Counted from the stretch's first letter, positions 9,386 through 17,347 are shown. The stretch is 64,000 bases of DNA from Microbacterium candidum (GCF_030315975.1 NZ_JASXSZ010000004.1:1-64000), one strand, 5' to 3'. Notes: generated by a model not told the origin, from the letters alone. A program made the numbers and translations.

Positions 9386-10108
9386 TCAGCGTTCGTCTTC
9401 ATGGTCGTTCTCGTGGCGGCTGGAGATGAAGGCGTCCATCGTGCGCCAGCGGTGGTTGCGGGCGGCGAGCTCGATCTCGAGCGGGTCTGCGCCGGTGCGG
9501 ATGAGGTCGAGGATCTCCGTGTGCTCCTCGACGGAGTGGTGCGCGCGGCCGGGTACGAACGCGAACGTCGAGTCGCGCAGGCTCGACAGCCGGCCCCAGC
9601 CGCGGTGGACGAGATCGAGGATGTGGGGGTTCGGGCACGGCTCGTACAGCACCGAGTGGAACTGCTGGTTGAGCTGCGTGAACACGTGCGGGTCGAAATG
9701 CTCGAGAAGCCGCTGCATCCGGTCGTTGACCTCCTGGGCGCGCTCGAGGTCCGCCGCCGTCAGGTGCGGGGCGGACAGGGCGGTCGCCGCGCCCTCCACG
9801 AGACCGAGCGTCTGCATCGTGAAGACGTACTCGCTCTCGTCGACGACCGCGACGCGCGCGCCGACGTTGCGCTCGAATGTCACGAGCCCCTCGGCCTCCA
9901 GGCGCCGGATCGCCTCGCGCACCGGCACGACGCTCATGTCGAGCGACTCGGCGATCGGCCCGAGGACCAGCCGGTACCCCGCTCCGTACTCGCCCCGCGC
10001 GATGCGCTCGCGGATCCACACGTAGGCGCGCTCCGACTTGCTCGCCGTGGTGGCCGCGGTGCCGGCGGCCGTGGCGGCGCTGTCGCTCGCGCTGGTGGCC
10101 ATCGTCAT
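9386..10108 (-). CDS. GntR family (FCD-type) transcriptional regulator
   Basis: A 240-residue regulator. After a low-complexity Ala/Ser/Thr N-terminus, a GntR winged helix lies at about residues 28-95 (GPIAESLDMSVVPVREAIRRLEAEGLV), followed by an all-helical ligand-binding domain with His residues (QQFHSVLYEPCPN, NHRWRTMDAF) typical of the FCD group. The ATG at 10108 overlaps the stop of the upstream gene as ATGA. Being inside the hpa operon it probably senses a pathway intermediate. The palindromic motif TCGTATAYGA near 11711 and 15130 is a candidate binding site; that pairing is inference. Confidence 0.9.
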   Translation of the reverse strand: MTMATSASDSAATAAGTAATTASKSERAYVWIRERIARGEYGAGYRLVLGPIAESLDMSVVPVREAIRRLEAEGLVTFERNVGARVAVVDESEYVFTMQTLGLVEGAATALSAPHLTAADLERAQEVNDRMQRLLEHFDPHVFTQLNQQFHSVLYEPCPNPHILDLVHRGWGRLSSLRDSTFAFVPGRAHHSVEEHTEILDLIRTGADPLEIELAARNHRWRTMDAFISSRHENDHEDER

Positions 10109-11679
10109 GCCCGCTCGGCCTCGTAGCGAGCGCGCCACTCGGCGTTCATCGGGAAGAGACCGTCGACCTTGGCGCCCTCGCGGACGCGATCGGCGATCCA
10201 GGCGTCCTCTTCCTCCTGCTTCAGGGCCGCGTCGACGACCTCCTCGGCGAGGGCGGGCGGGATGACGATCACGCCGTCGTCGTCGCCCACGAGGATGTCG
10301 CCCGGCTCCACCGTGGTGCCGCCGCATCCCACCGCCACGTCGACGTCCCACGGGACGTGCTTGCGGCCGAGGACCGCCGGGTGCGCGCCGTTCGAGTAGA
10401 CCGGGATGCCGACGGCGGCCACGGCGTCGTAGTCGCGCACGCCGCCGTCGGTGACGATCGCGGTCGCGCCCCGTGCGTGGGCGCGGAGGGCCAGGATGTC
10501 GCCGAGCGTGCCGGAGCCGGTCTCGCCGCGCGCCTCGATGACGATGATCTCGCCTTCGCCGACGGCGTCGAACGCGCGCTTCTGCGCGTTGTAGCCCCCG
10601 CCGTGGCTCGTGAAGAGGTCTTCGCGGCCCGGGACGAAGCGGAGGGTGCGGGCGGTGCCGACGATCTTGCGACCGGGATGCATCGGCCGCACGCCGTCGA
10701 TCGTGACGTTGTTCAGGCCCCGCTTGCGCAGCTGGCCGGACAGGCCCGCGACCGGGACCGCCTCGAGCTTCGCCTTGAGTTCGGGGGTGAGGATGCTGGC
10801 CGCTTCCAGAACAGGTGAATCGGCGAGAACAGGAGAATGTGCGGCGGATTGTCCTGTATTCGCCGAAACACCTGTTTCGGGCGATGGTTCAGGCGCAGAG
10901 TCGGGGGCCATCGCGGGGAGTCCCGCCGCCTCGCGGGAGCCCCACGCCTCGGCGCGCTGCAGGTCGTCGACGGCGGGGAGCGAGCCGACCGCGGCGTCGA
11001 ACGTCCCGGCGCCCTGGGTCACGTGCGTGATGAGGCGCCCCGTCGACAGCGCGCCCGTCGAGACCTCGACCTCCACGACATCGCCCGGCTGGACGACGGA
11101 GGAGCCGGCCGGCGTGCCGGTGAGGATGACGTCTCCGGTCTCGAGCGTGAAGTGCTGCGACAGGTCGGCGACGAACTGGGCGAGCGGGAAGATGAGGCCG
11201 GCGGTCGAGTCGTCCTGCACGACCTCGCCGTTGACCCACGTGCGCAGACGCAGGTCCGCCGGGTCGACGATGCGCGCGTCGATGAGGGCGGGGCCGAGGG
11301 GCGTGTACCCGTCGCCGCCCTTGGACCGGACGTTCGAGCCCTTGTCGTTGGCGCGGAGATCGTACAGGCCGAAGTCGTTCGCGGCGGTCACCCACCCGAC
11401 GTGATCCCACGCGTCGGCGAGGGGGATGCGGCGGCCCGGCGTGCCGATGACCAGGGCGATCTCGCCCTCGAAGGCGAGGAGCTCGGTGCCCTCGGGACGC
11501 TCGATGGCGGCGCCGGAGGCGGCGACCGAGCTCGACGGCTTGAAGAAGTAGCTGGGGGCGGCGGGGCGGCGACCGCGCTGGTCGGCGCGCGACGCGTAGC
11601 TCAGGTGGATCGCGACGATCTTGCCCGGCCTCATCGGCAGGGCCGCGAATCGCGGGTCCGTCGTGGTGTCGTCGGTCAT
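10105..11679 (-). CDS. FAH-family isomerase/decarboxylase fused to an RraA-like domain
   Basis: A 524-residue two-domain protein. Residues about 10-215 are a fumarylacetoacetate-hydrolase-like domain (LLAFEGEIALVIG, TAANDFGLYDLR, GDVILTGTPAGS). After a linker, residues about 290-524 are an RraA/HMG-aldolase-like domain with an intact site: GDILALRAHARGATAI leading to GGVRDYD with Arg415-Asp416. In E. coli, HpaG has two FAH-type halves for decarboxylation and isomerisation; here the second half is RraA-like, a family that includes oxo-acid aldolases and decarboxylases. It is the first gene of the hpa operon. The ATG at 11679 is preferred over an in-frame GTG 12 bases upstream. Domain calls are firm; the division of labour is inference. 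Confidence 0.85.
   Translation of the reverse strand: MTDDTTTDPRFAALPMRPGKIVAIHLSYASRADQRGRRPAAPSYFFKPSSSVAASGAAIERPEGTELLAFEGEIALVIGTPGRRIPLADAWDHVGWVTAANDFGLYDLRANDKGSNVRSKGGDGYTPLGPALIDARIVDPADLRLRTWVNGEVVQDDSTAGLIFPLAQFVADLSQHFTLETGDVILTGTPAGSSVVQPGDVVEVEVSTGALSTGRLITHVTQGAGTFDAAVGSLPAVDDLQRAEAWGSREAAGLPAMAPDSAPEPSPETGVSANTGQSAAHSPVLADSPVLEAASILTPELKAKLEAVPVAGLSGQLRKRGLNNVTIDGVRPMHPGRKIVGTARTLRFVPGREDLFTSHGGGYNAQKRAFDAVGEGEIIVIEARGETGSGTLGDILALRAHARGATAIVTDGGVRDYDAVAAVGIPVYSNGAHPAVLGRKHVPWDVDVAVGCGGTTVEPGDILVGDDDGVIVIPPALAEEVVDAALKQEEEDAWIADRVREGAKVDGLFPMNAEWRARYEAERA
10808..10880. repeat. Nested palindromic element inside a coding sequence
   Basis: From 10810 to 10876 three pairs of complementary blocks are nested: AACAGGTG with CACCTGTT, CGGCGA with TTCGCCG, and ACAGGAGAAT with ATTGTCCTGT, around a short GTGCGGCGG loop. 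The element is in frame and encodes about residues 268-290 of the FAH-RraA protein, exactly the interdomain linker. The 17 bases ACAGGTGAATCGGCGAG recur at 22965-22981 in front of the HNH gene. It resembles palindromic elements known to insert into genes at tolerant sites. Confidence 0.75.
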
Positions 11680-11710
11680 GAGCTCCCTCACTCTTGCGTC
11701 GTATCCGAAA

Positions 11711-11724
11711 TCGTATATGATCTG
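11711..11724. promoter_or_regulatory. Candidate GntR operator, transporter/hpa divergent promoter
   Basis: TCGTATATGATCTG is one base away from TCGTATACGATCTG at 15130-15143, in front of the flavin monooxygenase. The core TCGTATACGA is a palindrome of the type bound by FCD-class GntR proteins. It lies in the 122-base gap between the hpa operon and the transporter; TATATGAT may also serve as a -10 element. Confidence 0.5.
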
Positions 11725-11801
11725 AGGTCATCGGACAAGAGTCGAATCGAAGAGGTTCCCCCATCCCTCGATCGGTCTCGCGAAAGACGAAGGAGTCCCG
11801 C

Positions 11802-13184
11802 ATGACGAGTACGCCCCCTCCCGGATTCACCCCCACGGGAACGATCGCGGGCACGCCGGATCGGCGTCGCGTCGTCGTCGCCACCGTCGTCGGCACCACG
11901 GTCGAGTGGTACGACTTCTTCATCTACGCGTTCGCGGCGGGCGTCGTGTTCGCTCAGCTGTTCTTCGCGCCCGCGGGCGCGCAGTTCGCGCAGATCCTGT
12001 CGTTCATCACGGTGGGCATCAGCTTCCTCTTCCGTCCCCTCGGCGCGTTCCTGGCCGGTCACTTCGGCGACAAGATCGGCCGTAGGCCCGTGCTCGTCAT
12101 CACGCTGCTCATGATGGGCGCCGCGACGACCCTCGTCGGCCTGCTGCCCACCTACGCGGCGATCGGCGTCTGGGCTCCGGTCCTGCTGATCCTCCTGCGC
12201 ATCGTGCAGGGCATCTCCGCGGGCGGCGAGTGGGGCGGCGCCGTGCTCATGGCCGTCGAGCACGCGCCGAAGGCCAAGCGCGGACTCTTCGGCGCCTCGC
12301 CGCAGATCGGTGTGCCGATCGGCCTCCTGCTCGCATCCCTGGTGCTCGCGCTCATGGCCCAGATCGCCCCCGGCGAGGCCTTCCTGGTATGGGGATGGCG
12401 CGTGCCTTTCCTGCTCTCGTTCATCCTCATCCTGGTCGGCTACTGGGTGCGTCGCCGCGTGTCGGAGAGCCCCGTCTTCACCGAGATCGCGGAGCGCAAG
12501 GAGGAGACGCGGATGCCGATCGTCGAGCTCTTCCGCAAGCACGCCCTGCTCGTGATCGTCGCGGCCCTCGTCTTCGCGGGCAACAACGCGGTCGGCTACA
12601 TGACCACCGGCGGCTACGTGCAGCACTACGCCACCGACCCCGAGGGTCCCATCAAGCTGAACCCCGGCCCCGTGTTCTGGGTCGTCGCCGTCTCGGGTGC
12701 GACGTGGCTCCTGTCCACCTGGTTCGCGGGGTGGTTCTCCGACAAGATCGGCCGCCGCAACACGTACATCATCGGCTGGATCGTGCAGCTGGTCGGCGTG
12801 TTCCTCCTCTTCCCGCTCACGAACATGGGATCCGTGGTCTCGCTCGGCGCGGCCCTCGTGATCCTCACGATCGGCCTCGGGTTCACGTACGGCCCGCAGG
12901 CGGCGCTGTACTCGGAGCTGTTCCCGGCATCCATCCGCTTCTCCGGGGTCTCGATCTCGTATGCGATCGGCGCGATCATCGGCGGCGCGTTCGCTCCGAC
13001 GATCGCGCAGGCCATCTTCCAGGCGACCGGGGCGACGAACGGCATCACGTGGTACCTCGCGGGGATGACGCTGATCGGCCTCGTCGCGACGCTGCTGCTG
13101 CGCGACCGCAGCGGGATCCCGCTCGGCCCGGATCACGAGGAGGAGCAGGCGATCAGCCCGATCTACGGGCTCACCAAGGCGTGA
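11802..13184 (+). CDS. MHS-family (metabolite:H+ symporter) MFS transporter
   Basis: A 460-residue inner-membrane symporter with twelve predicted helices. It has marks of the MHS group of the major facilitator family: VVGTTVEWYDFFIYAFAAG in helix 1, the loop GHFGDKIGRRPVLV after helix 2, RIVQGISAGGEWGGAVL, and a second DKIGRR after helix 7. Relatives move dicarboxylates, shikimate or aromatic acids with protons. AAGGAG precedes the ATG. It is divergent from the hpa operon and shares its promoter region, so uptake of 4-hydroxyphenylacetate or a similar acid is the best guess. E. coli HpaX belongs to a different subfamily, so this would be a non-homologous replacement. Confidence 0.88.
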   Translation: MTSTPPPGFTPTGTIAGTPDRRRVVVATVVGTTVEWYDFFIYAFAAGVVFAQLFFAPAGAQFAQILSFITVGISFLFRPLGAFLAGHFGDKIGRRPVLVITLLMMGAATTLVGLLPTYAAIGVWAPVLLILLRIVQGISAGGEWGGAVLMAVEHAPKAKRGLFGASPQIGVPIGLLLASLVLALMAQIAPGEAFLVWGWRVPFLLSFILILVGYWVRRRVSESPVFTEIAERKEETRMPIVELFRKHALLVIVAALVFAGNNAVGYMTTGGYVQHYATDPEGPIKLNPGPVFWVVAVSGATWLLSTWFAGWFSDKIGRRNTYIIGWIVQLVGVFLLFPLTNMGSVVSLGAALVILTIGLGFTYGPQAALYSELFPASIRFSGVSISYAIGAIIGGAFAPTIAQAIFQATGATNGITWYLAGMTLIGLVATLLLRDRSGIPLGPDHEEEQAISPIYGLTKA

Positions 13185-13295
13185 TGCCCGTCGGCTGAGC
13201 GCATCCGCTAGTCCCGTTCGCCGAGCCGGGAATCCGGGTTCGGATCAGGGTTCTCCCGGATCCGCGCGCGTGGTGGATGCTGAGAGTTTGGTGGC

Positions 13296-14255
13296 ATGAC
13301 GTCCACCACCGTCCGCCGCGCCCGCCCCGGACGCATCGCGCTCGTCGCCTTCATCGTCGCAGCCCTGGTGGCGGGGATCACGATCTTCGCGCAGTGGGCC
13401 GGCGGTGCCGCCGCCCTCACAGCGGCGGACCCCGGGCGGGGCACGGCACTGCAGTCGCCGACTCACTCGGACGGGTCAGCCGGTGGTCGGGCGGTCGCGT
13501 GGCCCGCGGTCGGGGAAGCCGCGGTGGCGGTGGGCGACGGGCCGATCGCCGCGAGCTCGACGCGCGCCCTTCCCATGGCGAGCGTGTCCAAGCTCGTGAC
13601 CGCGCTCATGGTGCTCGAGCAGCGTCCGCTCCGGCCCGGGCAGCGCGGCGACGTCTACACGTTCTCGGCGAGGTGGGCGCACAACTACGACGAGTACGTC
13701 GCGCGCGGACAGTCGGCGCTGAAGCTGCCGGTCGGCGGGTCGACGACGCAGTACCAGCTCATCCAGGGGATGCTGATCGGCTCGGCGTGCAACTACGCCG
13801 ACATCCTCGTGACGACGATCTGGGGCGGTCGGGACGCGTTCGCGACGGCGGCGCGGGCGTTCATCGCGAAGAACGGACTCGACGGGATCACCATGGTCGA
13901 GCCCACCGGATTCGACGCCGAGAACACGGCGACGCCGGCCGCGCTCATCGCGCTGGGGCGGCTCGCTCTCGCCAGTCCGGTCGTCGCCGAGATCGTGAAG
14001 ATGCGCGCGGTGGATCTCCCGGGCGCCGGCGTCGTCGCGAACACGAACGAGCTCCTCGGCGACGCGGGGGTCGTCGGCATCAAGACGGGGACCCTCGACG
14101 GCACGAACCTGCTCTCGGCGAAGGACGTCACGGACTCGAGCGGCAAGACCGTGCGGCTGTACGTCGTCGTGATGCGCCAGCACGACGACGACGGCCGGTT
14201 CGCCGCCTCGCGGGCCCTCTATGCGCAGCTGGAGCGGAGTATCCGCGCTTCATAG
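13296..14255 (+). CDS. D-alanyl-D-alanine carboxypeptidase-like protein (S11/PBP fold)
   Basis: A 319-residue secreted or membrane-anchored protein. One N-terminal helix (IALVAFIVAALVAGITIFAQW, residues about 13-33) precedes a penicillin-binding fold. The nucleophile motif SxxK is Ser96-Val-Ser-Lys99 and KTG is Lys263-Thr-Gly. The SxN motif is not normal: the aligned stretch reads Ser163-Ala-Cys-Asn166, so the Asn is shifted or replaced. Members trim peptidoglycan side chains. It stands alone between the transporter and the IclR gene. Activity may be reduced or altered. Confidence 0.8.
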   Translation: MTSTTVRRARPGRIALVAFIVAALVAGITIFAQWAGGAAALTAADPGRGTALQSPTHSDGSAGGRAVAWPAVGEAAVAVGDGPIAASSTRALPMASVSKLVTALMVLEQRPLRPGQRGDVYTFSARWAHNYDEYVARGQSALKLPVGGSTTQYQLIQGMLIGSACNYADILVTTIWGGRDAFATAARAFIAKNGLDGITMVEPTGFDAENTATPAALIALGRLALASPVVAEIVKMRAVDLPGAGVVANTNELLGDAGVVGIKTGTLDGTNLLSAKDVTDSSGKTVRLYVVVMRQHDDDGRFAASRALYAQLERSIRAS

Positions 14256-14388
14256 CGCTTTCGGCCGGACCTCACATGACCGGAACTCCTCGGAACGTGG
14301 GCCACGCGTGAAGGCTGTGCACTGGTTCGGTGGATCCCGTCGCGGGCTGAGGAGTTGCCGCACGAGGTGGGTGTCGTGCGTGCCCCGG

Positions 14389-15090
14389 TCAATCGCCGAG
14401 GGCGATCCGGATGCCGTGGGCGGCTTGCTCGAGACGCGCCGCGAGCACTGCGGGTTCGGGGCCGTCGGCGAGGTACACGACCGCGATCGCGGCGGGCGCC
14501 CGCCCGCGGAGGGTGAGCGGCACGGCCACGGAGCGCAGCGACGGGATGACCTCGTCGTGGCTGCGCGCGAATCCCTGGGCGGCGACCTCGGCGACCTGGA
14601 TCGCGTCGGCGCCGTCCGGCCATTGGGTGGGCGGGAGCTGCGCGAGGATCGCGCGGCCGGGGGCGCCGACGGCGACCGGATGCCGTGACCCGGGCCGCTG
14701 CGCGACGGACGCCGTCGCGTGACGCGGCTCGACGCTCACGAGCGTCACGCACTCGTCGCGGTCGAGGACGGCGAGGAAGCACGTCATGGCGAGGTCGTTC
14801 GCGGCGGCGGTGAGTTCGGGGAGGGCCTCGGCCTGCAGATCGTGGGCGACGCCGGCAGCGAGGGCGGCGAGCCGCGCTCCGAGTTCCACGCGGCCGGCGT
14901 CGTCGCGACCGACGAGCCCATGGTCTTCGAGGGTGCGCAGCAGCCGGTAGGCGACAGAGCGGTGCACGTCGAGTCGCCGCGCGATCTCGTCGATCGAGAG
15001 CGGCTCGCGCGCGTCGGCGAGGATCTCGAGGATGCGGATTCCGCGGCTCAGGGTCTGCGATGCGGGGGCGGTGTCGTGCGCGGCGGGCAT
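14389..15090 (-). CDS. IclR family transcriptional regulator
   Basis: A 233-residue regulator with an N-terminal winged helix (RGIRILEILADAREPLSIDEI, then RLDVHRSVAYRLLRTLEDHGLV) and a C-terminal effector domain (GRAILAQLPPTQWP, AVPLTLRGRAPAAIAVVY). Two ATGs six bases apart follow GGGAGGG; the second (15090) has the better spacing. It is divergent from the flavin monooxygenase, and the 128-base gap contains the perfect palindrome GTTCGATTATCGAAC (15163-15177), which fits IclR operators. IclR proteins often control aromatic catabolism, so the adjacent monooxygenase is the likely target. Confidence 0.92.
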   Translation of the reverse strand: MPAAHDTAPASQTLSRGIRILEILADAREPLSIDEIARRLDVHRSVAYRLLRTLEDHGLVGRDDAGRVELGARLAALAAGVAHDLQAEALPELTAAANDLAMTCFLAVLDRDECVTLVSVEPRHATASVAQRPGSRHPVAVGAPGRAILAQLPPTQWPDGADAIQVAEVAAQGFARSHDEVIPSLRSVAVPLTLRGRAPAAIAVVYLADGPEPAVLAARLEQAAHGIRIALGD

Positions 15091-15129
15091 CGGCATCCCT
15101 CCCGTCCGCCCTTGTGGGCGCATCCGTCG

Positions 15130-15143
15130 TCGTATACGATCTG
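15130..15143. promoter_or_regulatory. Second copy of the candidate GntR operator
   Basis: TCGTATACGATCTG contains the perfect palindrome TCGTATACGA and matches 11711-11724 at 13 of 14 bases. It lies upstream of the flavin monooxygenase gene, suggesting joint control with the hpa operon and its transporter. Confidence 0.5.
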
Positions 15144-15162
15144 TTCAATAGCAGAACGTTGC

Positions 15163-15177
15163 GTTCGATTATCGAAC
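15163..15177. promoter_or_regulatory. Candidate IclR operator
   Basis: GTTCGATTATCGAAC is a perfect inverted repeat with a one-base centre, 41 bases before the monooxygenase ATG and next to the divergent IclR gene. Confidence 0.5.
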
Positions 15178-15218
15178 ATGATCGATCGGAACGCAAGAGA
15201 GGGCGCGAGGAGGCTCCC

Positions 15219-17132
15219 ATGCAGTTCCACCACCACGGGTATGTTTCCGGCGACCCGCGCGTGCTCCCTGCCGCCGGCACGGGCATCGACCGGCCGGCAG
15301 AGCTTCCCGACGAGATGGACGTGCTGATCGTCGGCTCCGGCCCTGCGGGCATGCTCCTGGCGGCGCAGATGTCGCGGTTCCCCGATGTCACGACCCGCAT
15401 GATCGAGCGCCGCGACGGCCGTCTCGTGCTGGGGCAGGCCGACGGCATCCAGCCCCGCAGCGTCGAGACGTTCGACGCCTTCGGCTTCGCGGAGCGCATC
15501 ATCGCCGAGGCGTACAACATCGGCTGGATGAACTTCTGGGGCCCCGACCCCGAGAACCCGGAGAACATCATCCGCACCGCGCGCACCGAGGACTACGGGT
15601 TCCAGATCAGCGAGTACCCGCACCTCATCGTCAACCAGGCGCGCGTGCTCGACTACTTCGCCGAGGCCGCGGCGCACGGCCCGGGACGCATCCTGCCGGA
15701 CTACGGCATCGAGTTCGTCGGTCTCACCGTGCACGACGAGGGGGAGCACCCCGTGGAGGTGCAGGTCCGCTACACGGCAGGCCCCCGCGAGGGTGAGGAG
15801 CGCACCGTGCGCGCGAAGTACGTGGCCGGGTGCGACGGCGCCCGAAGCGGCGTGCGCGAGGCGATCGGCCGCAAGCACCTGGGCGGCATCTCGGCGCACG
15901 CATGGGGCGTCATGGACGTGCTCGTGAACACCGACTTCCCGGACTGGCGCACGAAGTGCGCGATCAACTCCGAGTCGGGCAACATCCTGCACATCCCGCG
16001 CGAGGGCGGGTACCTCAGCCGTATGTACATCGACCTCGGCGCGGTCGCGGAGGACGACGACCATCACGTGCGGTCGACACCCATCGAGGCGATCATCGCG
16101 AAGGCGAACGACATCCTGCACCCCTTCACGCTCGACGTGAAGCAGGTCGCGTGGTTCAGCGTCTACGAGGTGGGGCACCGCGTGACCGACCGCTTCGACG
16201 ACGTCGACGCCGATGACGGGCGCACGCCCCGGGTCTTCCTCACCGGCGACGCGTGCCACACGCACTCGGCGAAGGCCGGCCAGGGCATGAACGTGTCGAT
16301 GCAGGACGGCTTCAACCTGGGCTGGAAGCTCGGCTCGGTGCTCTCCGGGCGCTCGCCGGAGGGGCTGCTGCGCACGTACTCGTCCGAGCGGCAGCCGGTC
16401 GCCCAGCAGCTCATCGACTTCGACCGCGAATGGTCGAGCCTCATGGCGCGCAAGCCCGAGGAGATCGAGGACCCGCAGGAGCTCGCGACCTTCTATCTCG
16501 GCACGGCCGAGTTCCCCTCCGGCTTCATGACGCAGTACGGCCCGTCGATGATCGAGCAGGATGCGGCGCAGCAGGAGCAGCACCAGGCGCTCGCTGCGGG
16601 CTTCCCGATCGGCAAGCGCTTCAAGTCGGCGGAGGTCGTGCGGGTCGGCGACGGCAACGTCGTCCACCTCGGACACCACGCGAACGCGGACGGACGCTGG
16701 CGCGTCTATGCATTCGCGGACGCCGCGGCTCCCGAGGAGGAGTCGAAGCTGCGCGACTGGGCGCGCTGGATGATGAAGGATGCCGCATCCCCCCTGCGTC
16801 GGCACACTCCCGCAGGCGGCGACCTCGATGCGATCTTCGACATCAAGGTCGTGTACCAGCAGCCGTTCGAAGAGGTCGACCTCAACCGGGTGCCCGGGCT
16901 CTTCCTCCCCAAGACCGGGCCGCTCGGCCTCACGGACTGGGAGAAGATCTACGCGGCGACGCAGACGGAGCTGTCGACGGGGAAGACCGCATCCATCTTC
17001 GACGAGCGCGGGCTCTCGCGCGACGGCGTCGTCGTCGTCGTCCGGCCGGATCAGTATGTGGCGGCGGTCCTGCCTCTCACTGCGACCGCCGAGCTGGCCG
17101 CGTTCTTCGAGGGGTGCCTGCTCCCGGCCTGA
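15219..17132 (+). CDS. FAD-dependent aromatic hydroxylase (phenol / 3-hydroxybenzoate type)
   Basis: A 637-residue group A flavin monooxygenase that uses NAD(P)H and O2 to hydroxylate a phenolic ring. The FAD motif VLIVGSGPAGMLLAAQ is near residue 37, the ribityl-binding motif is FLTGDACHTHSAKAGQGMN, and GCDGARSGVR marks the DG motif. The C-terminal 200 residues form the thioredoxin-like domain of phenol 2-monooxygenase and MobA; the length matches MobA (about 640). GAGGAGG precedes the ATG. It has its own divergent IclR regulator. It could supply a dihydroxylated substrate to HpaD, but the substrate cannot be read from sequence. Confidence 0.88.
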   Translation: MQFHHHGYVSGDPRVLPAAGTGIDRPAELPDEMDVLIVGSGPAGMLLAAQMSRFPDVTTRMIERRDGRLVLGQADGIQPRSVETFDAFGFAERIIAEAYNIGWMNFWGPDPENPENIIRTARTEDYGFQISEYPHLIVNQARVLDYFAEAAAHGPGRILPDYGIEFVGLTVHDEGEHPVEVQVRYTAGPREGEERTVRAKYVAGCDGARSGVREAIGRKHLGGISAHAWGVMDVLVNTDFPDWRTKCAINSESGNILHIPREGGYLSRMYIDLGAVAEDDDHHVRSTPIEAIIAKANDILHPFTLDVKQVAWFSVYEVGHRVTDRFDDVDADDGRTPRVFLTGDACHTHSAKAGQGMNVSMQDGFNLGWKLGSVLSGRSPEGLLRTYSSERQPVAQQLIDFDREWSSLMARKPEEIEDPQELATFYLGTAEFPSGFMTQYGPSMIEQDAAQQEQHQALAAGFPIGKRFKSAEVVRVGDGNVVHLGHHANADGRWRVYAFADAAAPEEESKLRDWARWMMKDAASPLRRHTPAGGDLDAIFDIKVVYQQPFEEVDLNRVPGLFLPKTGPLGLTDWEKIYAATQTELSTGKTASIFDERGLSRDGVVVVVRPDQYVAAVLPLTATAELAAFFEGCLLPA

Positions 17133-17144
17133 TCCGAGCTCTCC

Positions 17145-17178
17145 AAAGGGGCGTCGTGCGCGAGCACGGCGCCCCTTT
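17145..17178. terminator. Intrinsic terminator after the monooxygenase
   Basis: AAAGGGGCGTCGTGC pairs with GCACGGCGCCCCTTT around a four-base loop, and the downstream arm ends in a T-rich stretch. It lies 13 bases after the monooxygenase stop. Confidence 0.75.
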
Positions 17179-17231
17179 CTTCGGTATGCCGGCGCGGACC
17201 CTCAGATGAGGCATCCGTCGACGATCATCCG

Positions 17232-17260
17232 TTGACAACGCGTGAACGGTATGCCAAAAT
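17232..17260 (+). promoter_or_regulatory. Sigma-70-type promoter of the allantoin operon
   Basis: TTGACA (17232-17237) and CAAAAT (17255-17260) are separated by 17 bases, about 90 bases before the permease start. The -35 is a perfect match and the -10 a four-of-six match. Confidence 0.6.
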
Positions 17261-17266
17261 CGCTAA

Positions 17267-17288
17267 ATCCGGAAATTCACTTCCGGAT
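17267..17288. promoter_or_regulatory. Inverted-repeat operator of the allantoin operon
   Basis: ATCCGGAA and TTCCGGAT form a perfect eight-base inverted repeat with a six-base spacer. It starts six bases after the -10 element, where a bound repressor would block transcription. No regulator gene is adjacent, so the binding protein would be encoded elsewhere. Confidence 0.55.
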
Positions 17289-17347
17289 CCTGGAATCAGC
17301 GCTTCGATTCCCCGCCGACAGCGGTGTCGCCGAAAGAGGATCCCCGA

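Noticed and set aside
13208-13444. Short minus-strand frame between the transporter and the carboxypeptidase
   Set aside because: It overlaps the start and membrane helix of the carboxypeptidase gene and has no ribosome binding site or recognisable sequence.
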